DNA from: DATLFI01 sp035524895 | GTDB taxonomy: Bacteria > Acidobacteriota > Thermoanaerobaculia > Multivoradales > Multivoraceae | Reading direction: 5' to 3' | Assembly: GCA_035524895.1 (NCBI GenBank) | Contig: DATLFI010000360.1 | Span: 1-46,366 of the forward strand | DNA length: 46,366 bases | Shown here: piece by piece, positions 16,101 to 23,988 of the stretch | How the letters are laid out: every line of letters begins with the position of its first letter | How positions within the stretch are numbered: position 1 is the stretch's first letter | Translations under genes and position numbers: made by a program | Notes under the pieces: model-generated | Seen by the model: the letters and a program-made list of their open reading frames with translations, nothing else | Database searches by the model: none | What the model was told of the DNA's origin: nothing

Positions 16101-16391
16101 GCGCCCACCGGCGGTGACGTTGGCCGCGCCCTGTGCCGGCGCGAACGCCTCCAGCTCGGCCTTGACCTCGTACCGGCCGGGCGGCAGCAGGGCGAACTGG
16201 AAGATGCCGTCCGCGGTCGAGACCCTCGATCTCGTGCCGCGGTCACCGGTGACCGACACCATCACCCCAGGCAACGGCGTCCCCCCCGCGTCGACCACCC
16301 TACCGGACACCACACCGGTCTCCGGGCCGTCCGCCAGAATGGGAACCAGAGGCACCAGCAGCAGGACCAGCATCGTTGTGAAGTACTTCAT
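13182..16391 (-). CDS. TonB-dependent receptor with carboxypeptidase-regulatory domain (Oar-like)
   Basis: 1,069 residues from ATG 16391, which follows a GGAGG site; the open frame to 16499 is leader only. A signal peptide covers 1-20 (MLVLLLVPLVPILADG). Residues 25-95 are a carboxypeptidase-regulatory-like beta domain (VVSGRVVDAGGTPLPGVMVS). The plug follows with GEISATVRSFYGALQVLPGV and NVYIDGIDATFALMGGGS. The remainder is a large barrel ending in an aromatic residue (ILASIRW), as outer-membrane proteins do. Such receptors are abundant in Acidobacteriota and import or bind large ligands using TonB energy. No TonB gene is nearby. It lies downstream of the CRTAC1 and TPR genes, separated by 258 bases that may hold its own promoter. 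The ligand is unknown. Confidence 0.92.
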   Translation of the reverse strand: MKYFTTMLVLLLVPLVPILADGPETGVVSGRVVDAGGTPLPGVMVSVTGDRGTRSRVSTADGIFQFALLPPGRYEVKAELEAFAPAQGAANVTAGGRVDLTLRMALSTAEEITVTSEAPMVDKFNVTAGATLEAETVGEISATVRSFYGALQVLPGVTNDVESMDLSQSRPTVNGALWQESNVYIDGIDATFALMGGGSRVFLPSSALTEVNLEAGGGGAEYGRNVGSHTNLIVKSGTNRYHGDASLVMSKQSWNANYDAQPALADDRNFVRTFIDQGFSPEEARERAANWIVYQPGERDGEDTDLEASFGGPIKRDRAWFFLARGEVSTNQRDKTLDGQLFNNSSELFASIAKLNFQPGAKHSLAYTFIDAPVDRIFLLPPMGDRYNATFFDLEGDVHSLSWNWAINDQLFLETKLGTQSSDEFRKSPFPFGVKVQDPLYAPNPALGIYSPNNNADAYVQNFDNTWHNGWIFGDGIGPSGFPRDQLNAAVTQFVGANHEFKYGLDLQQVAWEAKVTRPDIFAGYDFQLGTRFGYANNCAGLAVDPRASGEDTRCFFVDYNGHGLPLGSQDSDGENYAAYVRDRFTVGDHWTFNVGLRAEQQQLDNDRGRRVIDTTTFSPRFSTVYDFKGDGRQLLTFNAGRFFVQQPQWLVNAALSEDWNGASNTYDLFIHVNSIANAFAPLPWQVSCGILDANPALPIDLTRQDYCFSLGSVRPGRMYELVDAGLFDSDIEPYHRDELVLGYEWQFADNWAFDAKAIWWELDNLVGFTLQRDHQFRLFTLVANYDDYPQILRNLNFVENFVGRGLGTADQANSILDGFEDDHRSYRGLQLQLNRRFRNGWAWYSNVTFSEVEGKTYGGGSGGNDLGAFNQMDDDYGRNLEAILTPAILASFRGIPNFCATNGLPASCIDDLERFVGQPLSTINRFGNMPIDRPVIFKSYGYKQWTRGRHDFNVGGIFVWQSGSPWERTRPTANPNVTLLDNARNTTINLFLSPRGAFDNEDFYFVNTSGAWSFPLGSRLSGQLRLEVTNVTDLQEQVATSGRTGAPLRSRRSFQQPQKVRILASIRW

Positions 16392-16500
16392 CTCGGACCT
16401 CCAATCGGCGATCGGCGAACGTGGTAGACCCACGCTCTGCACGGGACGACAGTCGCCGCCGGATCGGCCCACCTCGGACCTGGTCCGACGGCGAAGCACT

Positions 16501-16520
16501 GCGGCTCGAGTCAGAGCCGC
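16501..16520. promoter_or_regulatory. Leader-region inverted repeat upstream of the receptor gene
   Basis: GCGGCTC and GAGCCGC form a 7-bp perfect stem with a 6-base loop, 110 bases before the receptor ATG. The flanking bases on the distal side (TGTTCAGAAACAACT) are the most AT-rich part of this gap. It could be a leader hairpin, an operator, or the end of the TPR transcript. Confidence 0.25.
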
Positions 16521-16649
16521 TGTTCAGAAACAACTGGCCCGACTCTAGCTGAAGCCCGCGCGGAGTGCCAACGCTCGCCGCGCCACGCTCACTCCTCGCG
16601 CAAGGCGACCGAGACCTTCGCCCATCGGGCCGCCCGGCGACGCGGGCGC

Positions 16650-18794
16650 TCACTGCCACGGCGAGCGAGCTGGCTGGCCGCGGCGATAGCTCTCGAGCCG
16701 CGCCCGCGCCCCCTCGAGCAGATCGGCTCTGCCGGCCTTCTCGAGCTCCTGCACGACCCGGGTCTGCCACTGCAGCGCCTCGTCGAACCGCCCGACCTCG
16801 GCCAGCGCCATCGCCAGCGTCTCGGCGTGCTCCGGGGTCGGCAGCGCTTCGAACAGCCTTCGCGCCAGGTCGAGGCCGACGGCGCCGTCGCGCACCGCGT
16901 CGTCGGGCGCCGCGACCAGCACCCGCGCCAGCAGGTGGGCGTAGCCGGCGCCGCTGGGATGGAGCTGCAGCGCGTGCTCCAGGCGCTGCGCCGCGGCGGC
17001 ATAGTCGCCCGCCAGCACCAACGCCATCGCTTCGCCGAAGCGCGTCTCGTGGTTCTCCGGCTCCCGCTCGAGCGCGCGCGCCAATTCCGCCGCGGCCTCC
17101 GCGAAGCGATCGCTGCGACCGAGCAGCGTGCCCAGGTTGCGGTGGGCTTCGGCGAGCCCCGGGTCGAGCTCTAGCGCGGCCCGGTAGCGAGCCTCGGCGG
17201 CGCGGAGCTCACCGCGCTCGAGCCCCAGGTTGCCGAGCTGCAGCGCGGCCGCGGCGCGCATCGTGGGGGTCAGATCCACGGCGTCGGCGACCGCCGCGAA
17301 GCGATCGTGCGCCGCCTCGAGCCGACCGGCGCGCTCCAGCACGCGCGCCGCCTCGAAGCGTGCCGGTGCGACCTCACCACCGCGACCGCCCGCCACGATG
17401 GCGTCGTACTCGGCCACTGCCTCGTCGACCCGTCCCTCGGCCGCGAGCAGGCGAGCGCGGAAGAGCCTCAGGTCGGTCGCGTCCGGCCGCAACGCGAGCG
17501 CGCGCCCGAGCTGGTCGATGGCTTCGTTCCGCCGGCCGAGACCGGCGCTGGCGCCCGCCAGCTCGACCCAGCCGGCCAGGAAGTCGGGCGCCTGGTCGAG
17601 CGCCGCGCGCAGGTGTCCGGCGGCCTGCTCGAGGTCGGCGCGGGCCGCCTCCCTCGCCTCGGGCAGCAACCGCTCGAGATCGCTGCTGGTCGCCGATCCC
17701 TCGACGGCGCCGCCCTCGGCAAAGCGGCGGCGCACGCGCTCGACGTACAACTCGGCCAGGAAGTAGCGCAGCCCCGCCACTTCGGGCTCGAGTCGCACCG
17801 CCTCCTCGTAGGCCGCGACCGCTTCCTCCTCCCGCCCCTGCTGCTGCAGCACCCCGGCCAGCGATCGGTGGGCAGCGGCGCTCAGCGGGTCCTGCGCCAG
17901 CGCGCGACGGAAGCGTTCCTCGGCTACCGCGAGCTCGCCCTCGCCGAGCGCGATACGACCCAGAGCGAGCAGCGCACCCACGCCCTGCACACGCTGCTGC
18001 AGCTCGAGCGCGACCGGATCGGGGAAGCGCACCTCGCCTGCGAGGGCCCCTCGGGGCTGCGCCAGGAGCTCGCGGGCCCGCGCGCGATCGCCGAGGTCGC
18101 GATGGGCGAGCGCCAACTGGTAGCGGGCCTGACCGGCGGACGGCTGGGCGGCGAGCGCCTGTTCGAGGTGCGTGACCGCGCGCGCCGGATCGCGCCGAGC
18201 GAGCGCGACGCGGCCCAGACCGTAGTGCGCCGCCCCCACGTAGCCCGGCGCGGTGCGCGACTGGTCGAGCGCGGCGCGGTACCAGTCACCGGCCTCGGCG
18301 TGACGTCCCTGCTCGAGCAACGCCTCGGCCAGCCGCACCATCGCTGCGGCGTACTCCGGTCGCAGCTCGAGCGCGCGCCGGAAGGCGGCTTCGGCGCCGC
18401 CGAAGTCGCGCTCGAGCTGCAGCAGCGTGCCCAGCAGGTGCGGCCAGCGGAAGCTCGCCGGATCGAGCCGCGCCGCGTTGTCGAGCGCGGCGCGCGCCGG
18501 TTCGACCAGGTCGTACACCAGGTAGAGCTCGCCCAGGCCGCCGAAGGCGCGACCGAGCTCGCGCCGCCGTCGCTCGTCGAGCGAGGCGGCGTCTCGTCCG
18601 GCCGAAGCCAGGTGTCGTTCGACCTCGCGCCGCTGGTCCTCGAGCAAGGTGCGTACCGCCGGCTCGACGCCGTCGAGCGCGACCTCGGGCAGCGGGCGCA
18701 GCTCGAGCGGCTGGCCCGACGCGGCGCCGTGCAGACCGAGCCACAGCCACCCCGCCGCAGCGACCGCAGCCGCCCGGCTGCGCGGGACGCTCAC
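16650..18794 (-). CDS. Exported multi-TPR protein
   Basis: 714 residues from GTG 18794, chosen because it overlaps the CRTAC1 stop (GTGA) and is followed at once by a signal peptide (AAAVAAAGWLWLGLHGAASGQ). The rest is at least fourteen TPR-type helical pairs, among them SFRWPHLLGTLLQLERDF, EYAAAMVRLAEALLEQGR and LAEAHRNLGTLLGRSDRF. TPR solenoids bind proteins, so a periplasmic scaffold or adaptor is likely. The strict coupling to the CRTAC1 gene, with the receptor next, argues for a shared complex. Similar CRTAC1-TPR-receptor neighbourhoods are, as I recall, common in Acidobacteriota, but no function is established. Confidence 0.87.
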   Translation of the reverse strand: MSVPRSRAAAVAAAGWLWLGLHGAASGQPLELRPLPEVALDGVEPAVRTLLEDQRREVERHLASAGRDAASLDERRRRELGRAFGGLGELYLVYDLVEPARAALDNAARLDPASFRWPHLLGTLLQLERDFGGAEAAFRRALELRPEYAAAMVRLAEALLEQGRHAEAGDWYRAALDQSRTAPGYVGAAHYGLGRVALARRDPARAVTHLEQALAAQPSAGQARYQLALAHRDLGDRARARELLAQPRGALAGEVRFPDPVALELQQRVQGVGALLALGRIALGEGELAVAEERFRRALAQDPLSAAAHRSLAGVLQQQGREEEAVAAYEEAVRLEPEVAGLRYFLAELYVERVRRRFAEGGAVEGSATSSDLERLLPEAREAARADLEQAAGHLRAALDQAPDFLAGWVELAGASAGLGRRNEAIDQLGRALALRPDATDLRLFRARLLAAEGRVDEAVAEYDAIVAGGRGGEVAPARFEAARVLERAGRLEAAHDRFAAVADAVDLTPTMRAAAALQLGNLGLERGELRAAEARYRAALELDPGLAEAHRNLGTLLGRSDRFAEAAAELARALEREPENHETRFGEAMALVLAGDYAAAAQRLEHALQLHPSGAGYAHLLARVLVAAPDDAVRDGAVGLDLARRLFEALPTPEHAETLAMALAEVGRFDEALQWQTRVVQELEKAGRADLLEGARARLESYRRGQPARSPWQ

Positions 18795-20623
18795 GGCTCG
18801 CCCCCCGCGGCATCGGCGGCGACCGGCCGGCCGCTGGCCTGCCGCAGCTCGCTGTAGGCGCCCACCGGAACCTCGAACTCCTCGAGGGCGCCGTCGACCC
18901 AACGCACCCGCAGCCGCTCGCGTGCCGGCGCGCCCGAACGGGGGGCCGGCCAGCGGAACAACACCCGCGGATCGCCCGCCGAGGCATAGCTGCCATCGCT
19001 CTGCGCGCGCCGGACCAGCCGACGACCGTCGACCTCGAGGATCGCGACCGCGCCGAGCGCATCACGCCGCCCGTCGGCCGTGAGCAACCGGGCGCCCAGC
19101 CACCGGCCGGCGCGCTCGGCGCCCGCTGCGCCCTCGCCATACCGCGCGAGCAGGACGCGCGCCGGGCCGCTGTTGTTGGTGATCACCAGGTCGATATCGC
19201 CGTCGTTGTCGAGGTCGCCGGCGAGCAACCCGCGGCTGACTTCCGAGACCGCGAAGGCCGCGCCGGCGAGCGCGGTCACGTCCTCGAAGCGCCCGTGCCC
19301 CAGATTGCGGAAGAGCTGGTTCGGCTCGTCGAGGGCAAAGGGCTGCCGCTTCCGGTCGGTGCCGGGCGGGAAGGTCACCGCGCCGTTGACCACCGCGAGG
19401 TCCAGCCAGCCGTCGCCGTCGAAGTCGAGGAACGCGGTGCCGAATGACGTGTAGGGATAGCTCGGCGCCGCGAGCCCGACCTCGACGCTGGTGTCGCGCC
19501 AGACGCCGCCGTCGTTGCGGTAGTAAGTGTTCTTCTCGCGGCGGAAGTGCGTCAGGAAGAGGTCGAAGTCGCCGTCCCCGTCACCGTCGCCGACCGCGAT
19601 GCCCATGCTCGCCTCCGCCTTGCCGTCGGCGGACAGCGCCGCGCCAGCGAGCAGCGCGTCGTCGACGAAGGTGCCGTCACCCTGATTGAGCCACAGGTTG
19701 TTCGGCATCAGGTCGTTCGCGACGTAGAAGTCGACGCGGCCGTCGCCGTCGAAGTCGGCGCTCGCGACCCCCAGCCCGTTCGCCACCACCGCAGCGATGC
19801 CCGCGCGCTCCGAGACGTCCTCGAAAGTGCCGTCGCCGCGGTTGCGGTACAGCCGATCGGCCGCGGGGCGGTACGCGCTCGGCAGGCAGTAGTCCGGCTC
19901 GCCGCGCTCGGTGAGACAGATCTTGTGCGCGATGAACGAATAGTCGAGGTAGTTGGTCACGTACAGGTCGAGCCAGCCGTCGCCGTCGAAGTCGACGAAG
20001 CTCGCCGAGACGCTCCAGCGCTCCTCGGCAACGCCGCGCGTCACGGCGACCTCCTCGAAAGTCCCGTCGCCGCGGTTGCGCCACAGCTCGTTGCGGCTGC
20101 CGAAGTTCGTCACGTAGAGGTCGACCCATCCGTCGTTGTCGACATCGCCGGCGACGACGCCCATGCCGTAGCCGTGGGCGCGGATGCCGCTCTCCTCGGT
20201 CACGTCGACGAACCGCACGCGCCGCGTGCCGTCGGGGAGCACCTCGAGATCGTTGCGGTACAGCCGGTCGCCCGGTGGATGCTCGCCGCGCCACGGAAAC
20301 AGCGCTCGCTCCGGCGGCACGTCGGCGCCGAGCATGTGGCCCTGGACCAGGTAGAGGTCGAGATCGCCGTCGTTGTCGTAGTCGAACAACGCCCCACCCG
20401 ACCCCACCACCTCGACGTAGTAGAGCCGCCCCGACATGCCGTTGAAGTGCACGAAGTCGAGGCCCGTCTCCGCGGTGACGTCGACGAACCAGTCGTCGGG
20501 GCCCACCGGAGCTGCTCGTGCGGAAGCTGCTCGCGACGCCGGCACCGCCGAGAGGATCGAGCTCGCCGCGAGCACGAGTGCCGCGATCGAACAGCTCTCG
20601 AGGTGGACGACAGGGAGCGGCAC
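18791..20623 (-). CDS. CRTAC1-family protein (FG-GAP/VCBS repeats, ASPIC/UnbV domain)
   Basis: 610 residues from GTG 20623, nine bases after the lipase-maturation-factor stop. A signal peptide lies at 10-36. The body is a seven-bladed integrin-like propeller with calcium loops DYDNDGDLDLY, DVDNDGWVDLY, DFDGDGWLDLY, DFDGDGRVDFY, DGDGDGDFDLF, DFDGDGWLDLA and DLDNDGDIDLV. Residues about 520-595 are the ASPIC/UnbV domain (LGAVAILEVDGRRLVRRAQS, SYASAGDPRVLFRW). Family members are extracytoplasmic and calcium-binding; in vertebrates CRTAC1 is a matrix protein. In bacteria the ligand is unknown. It overlaps the TPR gene start by four bases, so the two are made together. Confidence 0.92.
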   Translation of the reverse strand: MPLPVVHLESCSIAALVLAASSILSAVPASRAASARAAPVGPDDWFVDVTAETGLDFVHFNGMSGRLYYVEVVGSGGALFDYDNDGDLDLYLVQGHMLGADVPPERALFPWRGEHPPGDRLYRNDLEVLPDGTRRVRFVDVTEESGIRAHGYGMGVVAGDVDNDGWVDLYVTNFGSRNELWRNRGDGTFEEVAVTRGVAEERWSVSASFVDFDGDGWLDLYVTNYLDYSFIAHKICLTERGEPDYCLPSAYRPAADRLYRNRGDGTFEDVSERAGIAAVVANGLGVASADFDGDGRVDFYVANDLMPNNLWLNQGDGTFVDDALLAGAALSADGKAEASMGIAVGDGDGDGDFDLFLTHFRREKNTYYRNDGGVWRDTSVEVGLAAPSYPYTSFGTAFLDFDGDGWLDLAVVNGAVTFPPGTDRKRQPFALDEPNQLFRNLGHGRFEDVTALAGAAFAVSEVSRGLLAGDLDNDGDIDLVITNNSGPARVLLARYGEGAAGAERAGRWLGARLLTADGRRDALGAVAILEVDGRRLVRRAQSDGSYASAGDPRVLFRWPAPRSGAPARERLRVRWVDGALEEFEVPVGAYSELRQASGRPVAADAAGGEP

Positions 20624-20632
20624 CGACCAAGC

Positions 20633-22246
20633 CTAGCCAACGGACCCGGTGGACTGCCGACGAGGGGCTGACCGCCTCGCAGGCCTGGCCTCCGCGGGCG
20701 GCGCAGGCGCCTCGATCTGCAGCGGTCCGGTCAGCTCGCCGAGCCGCTCGCGCCGCCACCAGGCGCCGCTCTCGCGACGCTCCGCGCGAGTCGTGAACCG
20801 GTAGCCGTGGTACGCGAGCCGCAGGAAGCGCGGCGGCCCGGTCGTCGGCAGATCTTCGCCGACCAGCCGCCAGACCGCTGGCTCGCCTTCGAGCAGTCGT
20901 TGCGTGAAGGGTTGGAGCCATCCCGCCTGGCGTGGCGCTAGCGCCGCGAACCACATCTGCCAGTCGAGCCGAGGCATGTGCGGCGTCGCCCATCGCGGGC
21001 GCCGGGCGGGGTCGCCCGGCTTGAAGCGGAACGCGAGCTCCCGCCACGACGCGCCGTCGTCGCTCACCTCGACAGCGATCTCCGGGCGGCTGGTGGTCAT
21101 CACCCGGAAGAGACCGTAGCCGCTGATCGAGCGGAACGGCGCAATCCACTCCAACAGCTCCGCCGTCGGCTCCAGCACCAGGCCCTCCGCGGTCTCGAGC
21201 ACAGCCGGCCCCCACGTGTTGTCGGGGCGCAGCTCTTGGCGGGGCACGGTGTAGACCAGCTCGCGCACGGACACCACGAAGGAGAGCGACAGCACGATCA
21301 CAGCCAGGGCCCAGCGCAGCCACGGGCGACGAGTCGGCTGACGACCGTTGGGTTTGGCGGCCGGCCGCCGCCGGGCGAGACGCAGCGCGCCGTCGTCGAG
21401 CAGAGACACGCACAGCACGAGGGCCAACAAGTTGAAGAAGCCGTAGTTGCCGGTCGCCACGATGAGTGCCTGGAAGGCGACGAACACCGCCGCAGCCACG
21501 AGCCGCGCGCGGCCCGGCGCGAAGATCAGGAACGGCACCACCAGCTCGATCGCGAGCATCGTCCACGAGGACAGTCGATGCGTCCAGGCCGGCAGATGGT
21601 GCACGAACCAGCTCGAGGCGAGCGGCAGCGGTTGGGTCCAGTAGTGGTACTCGAGCGCACTGCCGTCGAGCCAGGTCTCGTCGAGGCTCAGCAGCTTCAC
21701 CGCGCCGGAGAGGAACATCAGCTTGAACAGCAGCACGCGCAGCAGCCAGATTCCGGGCCGCGGGTCGGGGGCTGCACCGCCGAGCCCGACCCCGGGCCGC
21801 CAGGCGAAGGGCACGAGGAAGAGCGCGCACAACGTGGTCTCGAGCAGCAGCGCATCCCACTGGAACTGCAGGAACGTCTGCCCCGCGACCGCCAGCGACA
21901 GGTAGCCGACCCAGAGGATGGCCAGCATCCAGAACGTGGCCACGCCCGCCATCACCGCCAGCGCACAGAGCACACCGATCGCGCACAGAAAGTGGAGCGC
22001 GGCGTCGTCCGACCAGAGCCAGAGCAGCGTCGGCGCCCGCAGCCACGCCGCGCCCTCGACGATCGCGTCGACCCGCTCGAGCCACGGCGCCACCGGCAGG
22101 ATGCCGCGCGAGGACACCAGGCCGTCGACCTGCAGCCAGAGCGACCCGAACGCGATCAGGTGGACGAGACCGAGCAGGCGCAGGAGCACAGCGCGGGTCG
22201 AGAAGAGCCGCGTTGCGTCGCCGCACGCTGCAGCAGCCGAGGACAC
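20633..22246 (-). CDS. Lipase maturation factor family membrane protein
   Basis: 537 residues from GTG 22246, four bases after the AbgT stop. Eight or more hydrophobic segments cover most of residues 15-345. Family blocks are present: LVSSRGILPVAPWLERVDA, AGQTFLQFQWDALLLETTLC, NYGFFNLLALVLCVSLLDD, and the C-terminal PRLDWQMWFAALAPRQAGWL. LMF1 in animals folds secreted lipases in the ER membrane; bacterial members are uncharacterised. The coupling with exported CRTAC1 and TPR proteins suggests a role in maturing or retaining envelope proteins, but that is an inference. Confidence 0.9.
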   Translation of the reverse strand: MSSAAAACGDATRLFSTRAVLLRLLGLVHLIAFGSLWLQVDGLVSSRGILPVAPWLERVDAIVEGAAWLRAPTLLWLWSDDAALHFLCAIGVLCALAVMAGVATFWMLAILWVGYLSLAVAGQTFLQFQWDALLLETTLCALFLVPFAWRPGVGLGGAAPDPRPGIWLLRVLLFKLMFLSGAVKLLSLDETWLDGSALEYHYWTQPLPLASSWFVHHLPAWTHRLSSWTMLAIELVVPFLIFAPGRARLVAAAVFVAFQALIVATGNYGFFNLLALVLCVSLLDDGALRLARRRPAAKPNGRQPTRRPWLRWALAVIVLSLSFVVSVRELVYTVPRQELRPDNTWGPAVLETAEGLVLEPTAELLEWIAPFRSISGYGLFRVMTTSRPEIAVEVSDDGASWRELAFRFKPGDPARRPRWATPHMPRLDWQMWFAALAPRQAGWLQPFTQRLLEGEPAVWRLVGEDLPTTGPPRFLRLAYHGYRFTTRAERRESGAWWRRERLGELTGPLQIEAPAPPAEARPARRSAPRRQSTGSVG

Positions 22247-22250
22247 GTCC

Positions 22251-23882
22251 CTACGGCGGGTAGACGTAGCCGCCCTGTAGCCCGAGCGGGATCCCCACCA
22301 TCCAGTACAGCAGCAAGAAGGCGGTCCACCCGATCAGGATCGTCACGCTGTAGGGCAGCATCAGCGAGACCACCGTGCCGATGCCGGTGCCGCGCACCCA
22401 GCGCTGGCAGAACACCACCACCAGCGGGAAGTAGGGCATCAGCGGCGTGATGATGTTGGTGGAGGAGTCGCCCACGCGGTAAGCAGCCTGGGTGAGCTCG
22501 GGCGAGAGCCCGAGCTCCATCAACATCGGCACGAAGATGGTCGAGAGCAACGCCCACTTCGCCGACGCGGAGCCGACGAGCAGGTTCACCAGGCTCGTCA
22601 GCAGGATGATGCCGACGATCGTGACCTGTCCGGGCAGGCCGAGATCGCGGAGCAGAGAGGCGCCCTTGAGCGCCACCAGGATGCCGACGTTCGACTGCGA
22701 GAAGGCTGCGATGAACTGCGCGGCGAAGAACGCCATCACGATGTAGTAGCCCATCGTGCTCATCGACTTGGACATCCCCGCGACCACGTCGCGGTGGCTC
22801 TTGACGGTGCCGGCGAGCATGCCGTGGATCACGCCGGGCACCACGAAGAACAGGAAGATGAGCGGCACGATCATGCGCATCAGCGGAGCGTCGAAGGTGA
22901 ACAACGACCCGCTCGTCGCAGAGCGCAGCGGCGAGCCTTCGGGCCTGGCCGCGAGCGCGAGCAGCACCGCGAGCAGCGCCATCGAGCCGAGACCCGCGAG
23001 CAGGCCGCGCTTGTCCGCGGGCGTCAGCTCCTGTATCCGCGGAAACAGCTCCGGGTCGCCGTCGACCGGGGTAGCTCGCAGGCGCGGCTCGATGACGCGA
23101 TCGGTGAGGAACCACACCACGGCGATGACGAATACCGACGAGATGCCGGTGAACAGGAGGTTGCTGAGCGGATTGACCTCGCGCGCCGGGTCGATGATCT
23201 GAGCCGCGGCCTGGGTGAAGCCGGCCAGCAGCGGGTCGATGCCCGAGGCCAGGAAGTTCGCCGAGAACCCGCCCGAAACGCCGGCGAACGCGGCCGCGAT
23301 GCCGGCCAGCGGGTGGCGCCCAGCGGCGTAGAAGATCACGCCACCCAGCGGTATCACCAGCACGTAGCCCGCGTCGGCGGCGGTGTGGCTGACGATCGCG
23401 GCTAGCACCAGCATCGGCGTCAGCAGGCGCGCCGGCGTGATCGAGAGGATCGACTTGAGACCGGCGTTGATGAAGCCGGTGTGCTCCGCGACACCCACGC
23501 CGAGCAGCGCCACCAGTACGATGCCGAGCGGGGCGAAGCCGGTGAACGTGGTCACCATCGCGGCGAGGAACTGGGTGAGCGAGGTGCCGGTGAGCTGGTT
23601 GACGATGCGTATCGGCTCCCCCGTCTGGGGATGGATGTCGGTGAACTCGATCGGGGCGAGGAGCGCCGACACGATCCAAGTCCCGATCAAGAAGATCAGG
23701 AAGAGGATCGCCGGGTCCGGCAGGCGGTTGCCGATGACCTCGATCCAGGCGAGGAAGCGCCCCACGAAGCCGGTGGGCGGCGGCGCCGCGGCATCCAGCG
23801 GTGCTTCGGGTCGGGCCTCCTCCTGACCGCTCGCGCCCGCCGGTTGGCTCGAGGGCTCTTGTCCCTTCGGCTTCTCGGGCAT
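22251..23882 (-). CDS. AbgT-family transporter
   Basis: 543 residues from ATG 23882, chosen for its GAGGAG ribosome site; the open frame extends to 24038 without supporting features. An acidic, Pro/Ala-rich cytoplasmic tail of about 45 residues precedes roughly eleven membrane helices. Diagnostic AbgT blocks are GVGVAEHTGFINAGLKSIL, SHTAADAGYVLVIPLGGVIF, and GRHPLAGIAAAFAGVSGGFS. The two hairpin re-entrant regions expected in the family can be placed. AbgT imports p-aminobenzoyl-glutamate; MtrF and YdaH relatives export sulfonamides. Direction and substrate here are not decidable. It is first in the coupled set with the lipase-maturation-factor and CRTAC1 genes. Confidence 0.92.
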   Translation of the reverse strand: MPEKPKGQEPSSQPAGASGQEEARPEAPLDAAAPPPTGFVGRFLAWIEVIGNRLPDPAILFLIFLIGTWIVSALLAPIEFTDIHPQTGEPIRIVNQLTGTSLTQFLAAMVTTFTGFAPLGIVLVALLGVGVAEHTGFINAGLKSILSITPARLLTPMLVLAAIVSHTAADAGYVLVIPLGGVIFYAAGRHPLAGIAAAFAGVSGGFSANFLASGIDPLLAGFTQAAAQIIDPAREVNPLSNLLFTGISSVFVIAVVWFLTDRVIEPRLRATPVDGDPELFPRIQELTPADKRGLLAGLGSMALLAVLLALAARPEGSPLRSATSGSLFTFDAPLMRMIVPLIFLFFVVPGVIHGMLAGTVKSHRDVVAGMSKSMSTMGYYIVMAFFAAQFIAAFSQSNVGILVALKGASLLRDLGLPGQVTIVGIILLTSLVNLLVGSASAKWALLSTIFVPMLMELGLSPELTQAAYRVGDSSTNIITPLMPYFPLVVVFCQRWVRGTGIGTVVSLMLPYSVTILIGWTAFLLLYWMVGIPLGLQGGYVYPP

Positions 23883-23988
23883 GACTCCGTCTCCTCGCAA
23901 GATGTGCCGCGACGCGGCTGGGATGAAGCGGGATCCGTGGGAGTCTAGCGGCCCGCAGCCGGCAGCGCTCGCCCGAGGACCGGTCGTG

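Noticed and set aside
19677..22226. 849-residue minus-strand open frame across the CRTAC1 and lipase-maturation-factor genes
   Set aside because: Runs through two recognised genes in a different frame on the same strand; Arg/Ala-rich with no motif.
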